Origin: an uncultured Muribaculaceae bacterium
GTDB taxonomy: Bacteria; Bacteroidota; Bacteroidia; Bacteroidales; Muribaculaceae
Length of the DNA stretch: 38,785 nt
Assembly: GCA_910577585.1 (NCBI GenBank)
Contig: CAJTNN010000024.1
Span: forward strand, 1 to 38,785
Reading direction: 5' to 3'
In this document: positions 14,996 through 23,039 of the stretch, in pieces
Numbering within the stretch: the first letter of the stretch is position 1
Layout of the letters: the number at the start of each line of letters is the position of its first letter
The notes under the pieces: generated by a model
The model's input: the letters and a program-made list of their open reading frames with translations, nothing else
What the model was told of the DNA's origin: nothing
Databases searched by the model: none
Made by a program: the position numbers and the translations under genes

Positions 14996-17323
14996 ATGAG
15001 ACACCACATTTCCATCTTAACTATATCGGCCATACTGTCAGCTATAGCCATTTTTCTCCCTTCAGCCATCGGCAGCAATGCAATCGCCGCATCGGTCCCC
15101 ATGCCCGCCTCACAAATGGCCGCAGAGAATGAGGCGCCCGATGAGGCAGAGCAGCAATCCGAAGAACTGCCCGATTCACTGACATACGACACCACCCTCG
15201 ACGACCTCGTAGTCACCGCCAAAGCCAAACTGATACAATCCGATGGCGCCACGCTGACCTACAACGTCAGCGAGGACCCCACAGCAAAGACCGACAATAC
15301 GCTCGACATTCTGCGTAAAGTCCCAGGTGTCACCGTCGACGCGCAGGACAATATCAAGGTCAACGGCCAATCGAGTTTCAAAATTTTCCTCAACGGCAAA
15401 GAGGACCCCATGCTCAACGGCGACATCAAGACCATCCTGAAGTCGATGCCGGCCAACACCATCCAGAAGATTGAGGTAATCTCCGAACCCGGAGCCAAGT
15501 ATGAGGCTGAGGGCACCGGCGGTATCCTCAACATCGTCACCCTCACCCGCCAGAGCCTCGAGGGCTACCTCGCCAATATCGGACTCTACATGAGCAACTC
15601 GGGGGGAGGCGCTTATGCCTACGGACGCACCAAGGTGCGTCGCGTCACCGCCGCCGGCAACGTGTCATACAACAACAGCTTCATACATCCCTCCAGCCGC
15701 ATATCTGCATACACCGAGAATATCAACTACACTGACCCCGACCAATACCGCCGCACATCCGACACCCATAGCGAATCATCAAACTCATACATCGGCGGGA
15801 GTTTCAACCTCTCCTGGGAGCCGGATACCCTCAATCTCTTCACTCTCGGATTCAACGGAATGCGCAACACCTACGATTCCTCAGCCAATGAATATATGGC
15901 CATGAGCAATGCCGACTCCCAACCCGTATGGAGCCTGCAGCGCGACTATACCACCCACTTTGCCTACCGCTCGCTCTCTCTCCAGGCATCATATCAGCAC
16001 ACCTTCCGTCGGACCGACCATACGCTCGTCGGCTCCTACTCTTACAGCAATTCCCGACAGGACAATGATTCATACATCAACACCCATGATGTGGTGGACT
16101 ACCCCGACATCGACTATCTGTGGAGCTCCAATATCCGCGACAGCTCGCTCGATTCGCATATATTCCAGGTGGACTACTCCAATCAACTCACCCCGCGCCA
16201 TCTTATCGAAGCCGGCCTGAAGGGCAACATCAAGCGCGCGCCATCGGATGCAACCCCACTCTACGGCCAGCTCCGCGATGAACTCGTAGCCGACGAGCCC
16301 AACGCCGTCAGCCTCACCCAATTTGACGACATTCTCGCCGCCTACGCCTCATACTCGGGCAAATACTCAAGCTGGAACGTCCGCGCCGGACTGCGCTATG
16401 AGTTCACCCACCGCGGCATACGCTATCATCACGCGGCCCCACAATATACAGACTTCACCAACCGCTACAATGACTGGGTGCCAGACGCCTCGGTGTCATA
16501 TAACTTCGGCGCCGCCCAGAATCTCCGCGCCGCATATCAGATGCGCATCGCCCGCCCGTCAGTCAGCGTGCTCAACCCCTACCGCAACACCCTCACTCCA
16601 GGCTCAGTATCCTACGGCAATCCCGACCTTAAGAGTGAGAAGACCCACAACCTCTCGCTCTCATACTCCAACTACGCCCATCCGCTCACAGGCTCAATCA
16701 AGGCCACATATTACTTCTCGCGTAATTCAGTGAGCGACATCATCTTCACTTCGCCCGAAATGCCTGGAGTAGTGCAATCCACATATGCCAATATCGGCAC
16801 ATTCAATGCCGCCGACATCGAACTCAATCTCAACTGGGACATCAACTCCAGCCTCAGCCTCGGACTCTGGACCGACGTCAACTACATCAACATGCACGCC
16901 GATTCCGAACTCTTGCACGCTGCCAAAGCCAACTGGCGCACCACCATCAATGCCAACGCCAACTATACCCTGCCATGCAAAGTGCGCCTCAGCGCCTACG
17001 GCGGCTACGGCTCACCATGGGCCGACATCCAGTCGAAGGGGGCCTCATGGTATTACTATTCTCTGGGCATCAGCAGGTCATTCCTTAAAGAGGACCGCCT
17101 ATCAGTATCAATCAGCGCACAGAATTTTCTCCCCTCGCATCGCACACAAAGCTGGAAGCAGGAGAGCCAGACTGCCTATATCTACTCGGCATCACGCTAT
17201 TCGCAATGGTATGTCGGCCTGAATGTATCATGGCGACTCGGAGGACTGAATGCCGATGTGAAGCGCACCGCAGCCCGCATCACCGAAGAGGCCACCACCG
17301 ACGGTAATTCGCAAAAGAAATAA
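14996..17323 (+). CDS. TonB-dependent receptor-like outer-membrane barrel protein (third of three)
   Basis: A 775-residue outer-membrane protein. The frame is open from 14825, but the first likely start is ATG 14972 or 14996; the latter puts a clean signal peptide (MRHHISILTISAILSAIAIF) at the N-terminus. A Glu/Ala-rich linker leads to LDDLVVTAKAK at 68, then a plug-like region with LDILRKVPGVTVD, IFLNGKEDPM, IQKIEVISEPGAKYEAEGTGGILNIVT, the clearest match of the three to the OMP_b-brl type TonB receptor family. The barrel contains family features such as NPDLKSEKTHNLSLSYS. It ends in a hydrophilic tail (TEEATTDGNSQKK) rather than an aromatic residue. A 420-bp gap separates it from the second gene, so it probably has its own promoter. 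Ligand unknown. Confidence 0.87.
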   Translation: MRHHISILTISAILSAIAIFLPSAIGSNAIAASVPMPASQMAAENEAPDEAEQQSEELPDSLTYDTTLDDLVVTAKAKLIQSDGATLTYNVSEDPTAKTDNTLDILRKVPGVTVDAQDNIKVNGQSSFKIFLNGKEDPMLNGDIKTILKSMPANTIQKIEVISEPGAKYEAEGTGGILNIVTLTRQSLEGYLANIGLYMSNSGGGAYAYGRTKVRRVTAAGNVSYNNSFIHPSSRISAYTENINYTDPDQYRRTSDTHSESSNSYIGGSFNLSWEPDTLNLFTLGFNGMRNTYDSSANEYMAMSNADSQPVWSLQRDYTTHFAYRSLSLQASYQHTFRRTDHTLVGSYSYSNSRQDNDSYINTHDVVDYPDIDYLWSSNIRDSSLDSHIFQVDYSNQLTPRHLIEAGLKGNIKRAPSDATPLYGQLRDELVADEPNAVSLTQFDDILAAYASYSGKYSSWNVRAGLRYEFTHRGIRYHHAAPQYTDFTNRYNDWVPDASVSYNFGAAQNLRAAYQMRIARPSVSVLNPYRNTLTPGSVSYGNPDLKSEKTHNLSLSYSNYAHPLTGSIKATYYFSRNSVSDIIFTSPEMPGVVQSTYANIGTFNAADIELNLNWDINSSLSLGLWTDVNYINMHADSELLHAAKANWRTTINANANYTLPCKVRLSAYGGYGSPWADIQSKGASWYYYSLGISRSFLKEDRLSVSISAQNFLPSHRTQSWKQESQTAYIYSASRYSQWYVGLNVSWRLGGLNADVKRTAARITEEATTDGNSQKK

Positions 17324-17433
17324 CTCCGGCCCCGGTTTCCACGCGGCCCACCATAGCCCCCCCGGCTCCATTACGAAATCACTTTGACAAAAAAAATCTT
17401 CATCCTCACGAACTTCATTTACAAAAAAAACGT

Positions 17434-17441
17434 TATCTTTG
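17434..17441 (+). promoter_or_regulatory. Putative -7 box of hpf
   Basis: TATCTTTG matches TAnnTTTG exactly. No TTTG is found 19-20 bp upstream, where the sequence is GAACT. The leader would be about 42 nt. Confidence 0.45.
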
Positions 17442-17489
17442 CATAACGCCTCTCTTCTGGATTACCTAACCCTTTAAATCAATACGATT

Positions 17490-17783
17490 ATGGTAGCGAA
17501 AATCAATGCCGTCCATTTCGACATCTCCGAGCGCCTCGAAGGCTTTATCCATAAAAAAGTCGACCGTCTCTTCAGACGCTTCGACTTCATCTCCGAGACT
17601 GAAGTGACCCTCAAGGTCGTAAAACCTGAATCTGCTTGCAACAAGGAGGCTCTCATCAAGCTCCACGTGCCCTCTACTCCTGAGGTGTTCGCATCCAAGA
17701 CCTGCGACACATTCGAAGAGGCAGTCGACCAGTGCATCGAGGCTCTTGAACGCCAGCTCGAAAAGATCAAGGAGAAGAAATAA
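17490..17783 (+). CDS. hpf: Ribosome hibernation-promoting factor, short form
   Basis: A 97-residue protein of the HPF/YfiA (sigma-54 modulation/S30EA) family that binds the 30S decoding region and silences ribosomes in slow growth. The beta-alpha-beta-beta-beta-alpha fold is readable: INAVHFDISERLEGFIHKKVDRLFRRF, then TEVTLKV, ALIKLHVPS, VFASKTCDTFEEAVDQCIEALERQLEKIKEKK. It lacks the C-terminal dimerisation domain of long HPF, as is usual in Bacteroidales. I recall it as a close neighbour of the rpsU/Xer genes in relatives; here 13 kb of outer-membrane genes lie between. The name is secure. Confidence 0.94.
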   Translation: MVAKINAVHFDISERLEGFIHKKVDRLFRRFDFISETEVTLKVVKPESACNKEALIKLHVPSTPEVFASKTCDTFEEAVDQCIEALERQLEKIKEKK

Positions 17784-17806
17784 ATCCCTCGCCACAAACC
17801 ACATTA

Positions 17807-17831
17807 TGCCCGGAGCCCAAAGCTTCGGGCA
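17807..17831 (+). terminator. Hairpin after hpf
   Basis: TGCCCGGAGC (17807-17816) pairs with GCTTCGGGCA (17822-17831), one G-T pair, around CCAAA. No T run follows, so it may act as an RNA-protecting 3' hairpin or a weak terminator. Confidence 0.45.
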
Positions 17832-17950
17832 GCGTGTGCATCAAGGCAGCCATAAGTATCTGCGCCCGACCCCGACGGGCCTGCCGGAGCCACGGCCCGG
17901 AAAGATGCTTCATCATCCATACTAACCCGACACATCCCCCACCCCAAGAC

Positions 17951-18373
17951 ATGAGTCCTCTCGACAACGTCAAAACTTTTGAATTCCCCAAAGTCAGCGA
18001 TCCGCGCGGCAATCTTTCGTTTATCGAGGAGGCCGTCAATGTGCCGTTTGCAATCAAGCGGGTGTTCTACACCTACGATATCCCCGGCGGCGTCACCCGC
18101 GGCGGACATGGCCATAAGTCCAATCAGGAGGTGCTGATATGCATCACCGGTTCGATGGACCTCATCCTCACCGACGGCACCCGCGAGCGCACCATACACT
18201 TCAACCGCTCCAACATGGGGGTGCTCATCCCCCCCGGCGTATGGATAAGCATGCAGAATTTCGCATCGGGCACAGTGCTGCTGGCTGTCAATTCGGAGTA
18301 TTATGACGAGAATGAATATATCCGCGATTATGCTGAGTTTCAGCAATATGTAAAGGAGAGATATGGATGCTGA
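17951..18373 (+). CDS. Sugar 3,4-ketoisomerase-like cupin (FdtA/QdtA, WxcM-like family)
   Basis: A 140-residue single-cupin protein. Family members convert dTDP-4-keto-6-deoxyglucose to the 3-keto isomer, the step before 3-amination. The active-site motif is intact: RGGHGHKSNQEVLICITGS, with H53 and H55 equivalent to the catalytic HxH of FdtA. Further family marks are DPRGNLSFIEE near the N-terminus and PPGVWISMQNF. The frame is open upstream to 17834, but that part is Cys/Arg/Pro-rich and unlike the family, so ATG 17951 is used. It overlaps the next gene, a sugar aminotransferase, by 11 bp, which is the classical FdtA-FdtB pairing. Whether it makes the galacto (Fdt) or gluco (Qdt) product cannot be read from sequence. 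Confidence 0.88.
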   Translation: MSPLDNVKTFEFPKVSDPRGNLSFIEEAVNVPFAIKRVFYTYDIPGGVTRGGHGHKSNQEVLICITGSMDLILTDGTRERTIHFNRSNMGVLIPPGVWISMQNFASGTVLLAVNSEYYDENEYIRDYAEFQQYVKERYGC

Positions 18374-19499
18374 ACGCAATTTCGCTTTCGTAGATCTGGC
18401 CCTCACCAACTCCCGCTATGCCCCGCAGCTCAAGGAGGCTGCGGCGCGCGTGATAGATTCGGGCCGATATCTGGCCGGCGAAGAGACGGCGGCTTTCGAG
18501 CATGAACTCGCTCACGCACTCGGCGTGACACACTGCATCGGCGTCAGCAATGGACTTGACGCCATCCGACTCATCTTCAGAGCCTATATCGAGCTCGGGC
18601 GACTCGCTCCGGGCGATGAGGTGATTATACCGGCAAATACGTTTATCGCTTCGGTGCTGCCGGTGGCAGAACTGGGGCTGCGCCCGGTAATGATGCCGGC
18701 CTCCGACAGGGATATGAACCTCGACTTCGATGCAATCGAAGAGTATATGTCGCCCCGCACGAAGGCCGTGCTGCTCGTGCATCTCTACGGCACCCCCTGC
18801 TGGAGACCCGACGTATGCACCAGCCTGCACGAACGGGGCATTCTCCTCATAGAAGATTGCGCGCAGGCCGTGGGAGCCAGGACCGAGGCTCCGGGGCTCT
18901 CCGGCGGTCATGCTGCCGGCGGACTGGGGGATGCCGCCGCCATAAGCTTCTACCCCACCAAGAATCTCGGGGCTTTAGGCGATGGCGGCTCTGTGGCCAC
19001 CTCTGACGCCGAACTGGCCAAGACAGTCAGGATTCTCGCCAACTACGGGTCCGACCGCAGATACCACAACCTCTACCGGGGCTACAACAACCGCCTCGAC
19101 GAACTTCAGGCAGCCTTTCTGCGCATAAAGCTCCGCGACCTGGAGGCCGAAGGTGAGCGCCGCCGAGAAGTGGCCGCCGCCTATGATGCGTGCATCGATA
19201 ATCCGTGGGTGACCACCCCGGCCATCTTCCCCGATATGCAGCAGGTGTGGCATCAGTATGTGGTGCGTTCGCCATATCGCGACCGCCTGAAAATCTATCT
19301 CGAATCATGCGGCATACCCTCTGACATCCATTATGCCGTGCCACCCCATCGCCAGCCATGCTTCGAGGGGTTCTTCGCCGATGAGCGTCTAAAGCGCGCC
19401 GAAGAGATGGCCGACTCGGTGCTCAGCCTCCCTATCGCCGACCTTTCGGCTGAACAGGCGCGACACATAGCCTCAATCATCAACCGCTTCAAGCCATGA
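18363..19499 (+). CDS. DegT/DnrJ/EryC1/StrS sugar aminotransferase (FdtB/QdtB-like)
   Basis: A 378-residue PLP-dependent enzyme, expected to add an amino group at C3 of the keto sugar made by the preceding cupin, giving a dTDP-3-amino-3,6-dideoxyhexose. The PLP lysine is K200 in SFYPTKNLGALGDGG, and the ring-binding aspartate is D165 in IEDCAQAVGA. Other family marks are GVSNGLDAIRLIFRAY, GDEVIIPANTFIAS and YNNRLDELQAAFLRIKL. It overlaps the isomerase gene by 11 bp and mltG by 4 bp, so the genes are translationally coupled. No dTDP-glucose synthase, dehydratase, acetyltransferase or glycosyltransferase is adjacent, so the rest of the pathway must lie elsewhere. Confidence 0.9.
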   Translation: MDAERNFAFVDLALTNSRYAPQLKEAAARVIDSGRYLAGEETAAFEHELAHALGVTHCIGVSNGLDAIRLIFRAYIELGRLAPGDEVIIPANTFIASVLPVAELGLRPVMMPASDRDMNLDFDAIEEYMSPRTKAVLLVHLYGTPCWRPDVCTSLHERGILLIEDCAQAVGARTEAPGLSGGHAAGGLGDAAAISFYPTKNLGALGDGGSVATSDAELAKTVRILANYGSDRRYHNLYRGYNNRLDELQAAFLRIKLRDLEAEGERRREVAAAYDACIDNPWVTTPAIFPDMQQVWHQYVVRSPYRDRLKIYLESCGIPSDIHYAVPPHRQPCFEGFFADERLKRAEEMADSVLSLPIADLSAEQARHIASIINRFKP

Positions 19500-20527
19500 C
19501 ACAGCAATCCCAGACTAAGCGCCGGGCTGTGGTGATATTTGTCATCATCGCGGTCGTCATCGCTGCGGTGGCCCTCTTTGCAGCCCCCTACTTTCTGAGC
19601 GGGGCGGCTCACGCGGCCGTAATACGCATACCCCGCCAGGCCACCACAGCCACTCTGACTGACTCGCTCACAAAATATTTCGGCGACGACTACGCCCGCC
19701 GCACCTCGCGAATATTCTCCACCCTCACCTCCAACACGGCCGAGCGCTACGGCGCCTACGAGATTCCGGAGGGTTCCTCTCCGGCCGAGGCAGCGAAGAT
19801 TCTGGCCCGAGGCCAGCAGTACACCGTCAAACTCACCATCAACGGCGTGCGCGAATTCATGCCCTTTGCCGACCGCATCGCGGCCAAATTCGACTTCTCG
19901 GGCGACGACCTGCGCCAGGCTCTCTCCAATCCGGATTTCCTGAAACCTTACGGTCTGACCCCCGAGCAGGCACCCGACCTATTTATCAACGACACTTATT
20001 ATCTCTACTGGACCGATTCGCCTCAGGCCGTCATCGAAAAGGTAGGGGCTTACTACAATAAAGTGTGGAATAAGGAGCGCCGCGATAAGGCTGCCGCGCT
20101 CGGGCTGACTCCGGCCGATGTGATGACAATCGCGTCTATCGTGGATGAGGAGTCCAACCAGCTCTCTGAGAAAGGGCGCATCGGACGCCTCTACATCAAC
20201 CGCCTCAACCACAATATGCGCCTGCAGGCTGACCCCACAGTGAGATTCGCGCTCAAGGATTTCACAATCAAGCGCGTCACCGGGGCCCACCTCAACGCCC
20301 CGGGTCCATACAACACATATCGCGTCAACGGTCTGCCTCCGGGCCCAATACGCACTACCGATGTTGCCACAATCGACGCCATACTCGATTCCGCCCCCTC
20401 CGACGACCTCTATATGTGTGCCAAAGAGGACTTCTCTGGATTCCACAATTTCGCCTCGACCTATGAGGAGCATCTGGCCAACGCCCGACGCTATCAAGAG
20501 GCGCTCGATGCGCGCGGCATCAACTGA
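19496..20527 (+). CDS. mltG: Endolytic murein transglycosylase MltG (YceG)
   Basis: A 343-residue inner-membrane protein that cuts nascent glycan strands near PBPs and sets glycan length. One N-terminal transmembrane segment (about 11-33) anchors a periplasmic YceG domain, with a small LysM-like part first (about 42-110). The expected catalytic glutamate is E219 in ASIVDEES, matching the second Glu of EKET in E. coli MltG; the preceding Glu is Asp here, a mild change. LQADPTV, YNTYRVNGLPPGPI and FHNFASTYEEH are the conserved later motifs. It overlaps the aminotransferase stop as ATGA and is followed 71 bp later by the DUF4421-type gene. Confidence 0.94.
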   Translation: MTQQSQTKRRAVVIFVIIAVVIAAVALFAAPYFLSGAAHAAVIRIPRQATTATLTDSLTKYFGDDYARRTSRIFSTLTSNTAERYGAYEIPEGSSPAEAAKILARGQQYTVKLTINGVREFMPFADRIAAKFDFSGDDLRQALSNPDFLKPYGLTPEQAPDLFINDTYYLYWTDSPQAVIEKVGAYYNKVWNKERRDKAAALGLTPADVMTIASIVDEESNQLSEKGRIGRLYINRLNHNMRLQADPTVRFALKDFTIKRVTGAHLNAPGPYNTYRVNGLPPGPIRTTDVATIDAILDSAPSDDLYMCAKEDFSGFHNFASTYEEHLANARRYQEALDARGIN

Positions 20528-20598
20528 GCCACGCTGCCAATCAGCATATCTTCCACCACTCCAACAACACCACATTTAGACTTCCCCACCCCACGACG

Positions 20599-21822
20599 AT
20601 GACGCATTCGCCATCCACGCGCATACTGCTGCTATGCATATGCATCATGATTCTCACGAGCCTCGCATCACATGCCGAGGTGGCAGCCGACGTGCCCACT
20701 GAAGTGCCCACCGATATACTCGCCAACGTGCCCGATGATGTGGCCGCTGAAGTGTCGGCTCATGAGGCCGATGATGTGGCCGCCGATGCGCCTGCCGACA
20801 CTGCCGCCACAAAGTCCGACCGCAATTGGCTGCATCTGCTGAAGCGCGGCGAGCTGTCGATGTCAGACACCACCGTAGAGTATCCGAAATTCGTGAAATT
20901 CTGCGTCGATGTCTACAACTGGGCCGACAAGGCTTTCAACTCTTACGACACCACATACGTCGTAGGCACCGGCCGGCGCTGGAAGGCGCGCGTGGCATTC
21001 GATGGCTGGACTGATTCCTACAACATGAATCTCAACCATAAGATGCCTGTCACGCTTATCTCTGACCCTTATCTCAATGCCTCAGTCTATCTGCAATATA
21101 TGGCGGTGAGCGTCAATTATGGGGTCGACCTCAACAATATATTCTTCAACAAACCGGTCAACCACCGCAAACTCGAACTCGGCTTCAACTGCGCACGCTT
21201 CAATCTCGATGTGGCTTTCAACCGCAACTCGGGTGGAACCTATATCCGCACATTCGGCGACTACAAGCGGGGCCATCTCATCAAAGAGGATTTCCCGGGG
21301 CTCGACATGACATCCTTCACCGCCGACCTATACTATTACTTCAACAACTACCGCTACGCCAACGGCGCAGCCTACTATTTCTCGAAGATTCAAAAGCGGA
21401 GCGCCGGATCATTCATACTCGGCTTCACTTACGCCTACGAGGATGTGGAGCTCGACTTCACTCGCATTGCCGATTTTCTCAAGCCCTACCTCACGGTCGA
21501 CGACCGACATTTCCGCTTCCACTACCACAGCTATTGCCTCCTCTTCGGATATGGCTTCAACTGGGTGCTCAACAAGCATTTCCTCTACAACATATCGGTC
21601 ATGCCCTCGGTAGGTGTGATCCATTGCTATGAGGATTCTTACGACGGCGCCGACAAGATGCTCTCGCTCAATGCCAAGGGGCGCATGTCGCTGACCTACA
21701 ACCGTGGTGACTTCTTCACATGCCTTATACTCAAAGCCGATGGCAAATGGTATAAGACCGGGCGTCTCTCGGCATTCAGCGCCATTGAGAATTTCTCACT
21801 CTCGGTGGGCGTGAGATTCTAA
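20599..21822 (+). CDS. DUF4421-type putative outer-membrane protein
   Basis: A 407-residue protein of unknown function that I place in DUF4421, a family largely restricted to Bacteroidota. It has a signal peptide (about 9-26) and then a low-complexity acidic stretch of about 45 residues made of imperfect repeats such as DVPTEVPTD and DDVAAEVS before the conserved part begins at DRNWLHLL. The body is rich in alternating aromatic strands (YLQYMAVSVNYGVDL, RKLELGFNCARFNLDVAF) and ends in SLSVGVRF, with the terminal aromatic typical of outer-membrane barrels. It may be cotranscribed with mltG; a strong hairpin closes the unit downstream. Location in the outer membrane is inferred, function unknown. 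Confidence 0.8.
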   Translation: MTHSPSTRILLLCICIMILTSLASHAEVAADVPTEVPTDILANVPDDVAAEVSAHEADDVAADAPADTAATKSDRNWLHLLKRGELSMSDTTVEYPKFVKFCVDVYNWADKAFNSYDTTYVVGTGRRWKARVAFDGWTDSYNMNLNHKMPVTLISDPYLNASVYLQYMAVSVNYGVDLNNIFFNKPVNHRKLELGFNCARFNLDVAFNRNSGGTYIRTFGDYKRGHLIKEDFPGLDMTSFTADLYYYFNNYRYANGAAYYFSKIQKRSAGSFILGFTYAYEDVELDFTRIADFLKPYLTVDDRHFRFHYHSYCLLFGYGFNWVLNKHFLYNISVMPSVGVIHCYEDSYDGADKMLSLNAKGRMSLTYNRGDFFTCLILKADGKWYKTGRLSAFSAIENFSLSVGVRF

Positions 21823-21894
21823 CCGCCGCCCCCTACCTGAGCCCTTCCACTCCCATTTTAATGTATAAAAGGCCCAATCACAAATCAGATACTT

Positions 21895-21936
21895 AACAGT
21901 AAAGGCGCCCGGTGGATTCCGGACGCCTTTACTGTT
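21895..21936. terminator. Bidirectional hairpin between convergent genes
   Basis: 18-nt arms 21895-21912 and 21919-21936 (AACAGTAAAGGCGCCCGG and its complement with one mismatch) flank a 6-nt loop. It lies between the convergent DUF4421-type and BI-1 genes. There is no long T run on either strand, but arm length and position support transcription termination in both directions. Confidence 0.75.
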
Positions 21937-21982
21937 ATCATGCTGAAATAAAGGGGAGATCATGCCCCTTCGCGTATTCTCA

Positions 21983-22708
21983 TCAGTCGCGTGAGCCGCC
22001 GAAGATGCGCAGCAGGAAGATGAAGAGGTTGATGAAGTCGAGATAGAGGTTCATCGCGCCTATAGTGGCCAGACGGTCGCTGACGGCGGGGTCAAGGTTG
22101 GCCATGGCGATGCGCTTCACTTGCTGGGTGTCCCATGCGGTGAGGCCTACAAAGAGCAGCACACCCACAATCGACACAATCCACTCAATCGTAGAGCTCT
22201 TGGCAAAGATATTGACCACCATGAGGATGATGAGGCCGAAGAGAGCCATCATCAGGTACGACCCCATCTTCGAAAGGTCAGACTTCGTGAAATAGCCGTA
22301 GACCGACATCGCGCCGAATGTGCCGGCAGTGATGAAGAGCGTATAGACGATGGTGCCCATCTTGTAGACAAAGAATATCGGGGCCAGCCATGCGCCCATC
22401 AGAGCTGAGAAGAGGCAGAAGCACCCTATCAGCGCACCCTGGCTCATGCGCATCGCACGCGAGGGTATCACCCATGCCATGACAAACATGGCTATCAGCA
22501 TCCCCCAGAACACTATCTGGTTGCCGAAGAAGAATGCCATCGCGGCCTGCGATGAGGCCACACCCAGCGCGCAGAAGGCTGAGATGAGAAGGCCGATAAA
22601 CATGCGCACATACACCTTGCGCATCACGGCGTTGACCTGTGTGGCCAGTGCGTTCTGTGAGCCTCCGTTGTAGACCGGAGGAGTCTGTTTATACTGATTG
22701 TAATCCAT
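21983..22708 (-). CDS. Bax inhibitor-1/YccA family membrane protein
   Basis: A 241-residue integral inner-membrane protein with about seven transmembrane segments, of the TMBIM/BI-1 family. Relatives such as B. subtilis YetJ leak calcium in a pH-dependent way and E. coli YccA interacts with FtsH. The two aspartates of the family's C-terminal sensor pair appear to be present, in GLTAWDTQQVKRI and MNLYLDFINLFIFLLRIFG. The N-terminus (MDYNQYKQTPPVYNGGSQN) is a short hydrophilic tail, as in Bacteroides homologues. It stands alone, transcribed leftward, with a 331-bp upstream gap. I see no clear promoter. Specific role not known. Confidence 0.93.
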   Translation of the reverse strand: MDYNQYKQTPPVYNGGSQNALATQVNAVMRKVYVRMFIGLLISAFCALGVASSQAAMAFFFGNQIVFWGMLIAMFVMAWVIPSRAMRMSQGALIGCFCLFSALMGAWLAPIFFVYKMGTIVYTLFITAGTFGAMSVYGYFTKSDLSKMGSYLMMALFGLIILMVVNIFAKSSTIEWIVSIVGVLLFVGLTAWDTQQVKRIAMANLDPAVSDRLATIGAMNLYLDFINLFIFLLRIFGGSRD

Positions 22709-22939
22709 ATGATGTGGAGTTTTGGTTATTCTTTTTTGTTGTCGGGCCCGGGCCGGCAGGCCACCCTCGCGGCGGCGTGCCGGACGCCGACCCTGTTCGG
22801 CAGATTGCAGTCGGCCGTAGCTGCAGCCGGCGGGAATCTACCTACTTATAATTCCAACAACTTACAGTGCAAATTTGCTTAATTTTCTGCAAATCATGTT
22901 ATTTTCTGCAATGTTGCGGTCTGCGAGGGCCGGCCACAT

Positions 22940-22974
22940 CCCCCTTCGGGGCGCAATATTGCGCCTCAAAGGGG
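22940..22974. repeat. Long GC-rich palindrome in the gap between argS and the BI-1 gene
   Basis: A perfect 16-nt palindrome GGCGCAATATTGCGCC (22950-22965) is enclosed by CCCCTT (22941-22946) and AAGGGG (22969-22974). It lies 66 bp beyond the argS stop on the minus strand and could end argS transcription, although no T run follows. The rest of 22709-23039 is GC-rich, then AT-rich near 22860-22915, with no gene I can support. Confidence 0.6.
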
Positions 22975-23039
22975 ATGCGGGTCATTGGCGCTTGGCGAAG
23001 TTCAGGCTTCAGCGGCCTACCTATACCCGGGACTGCGGC

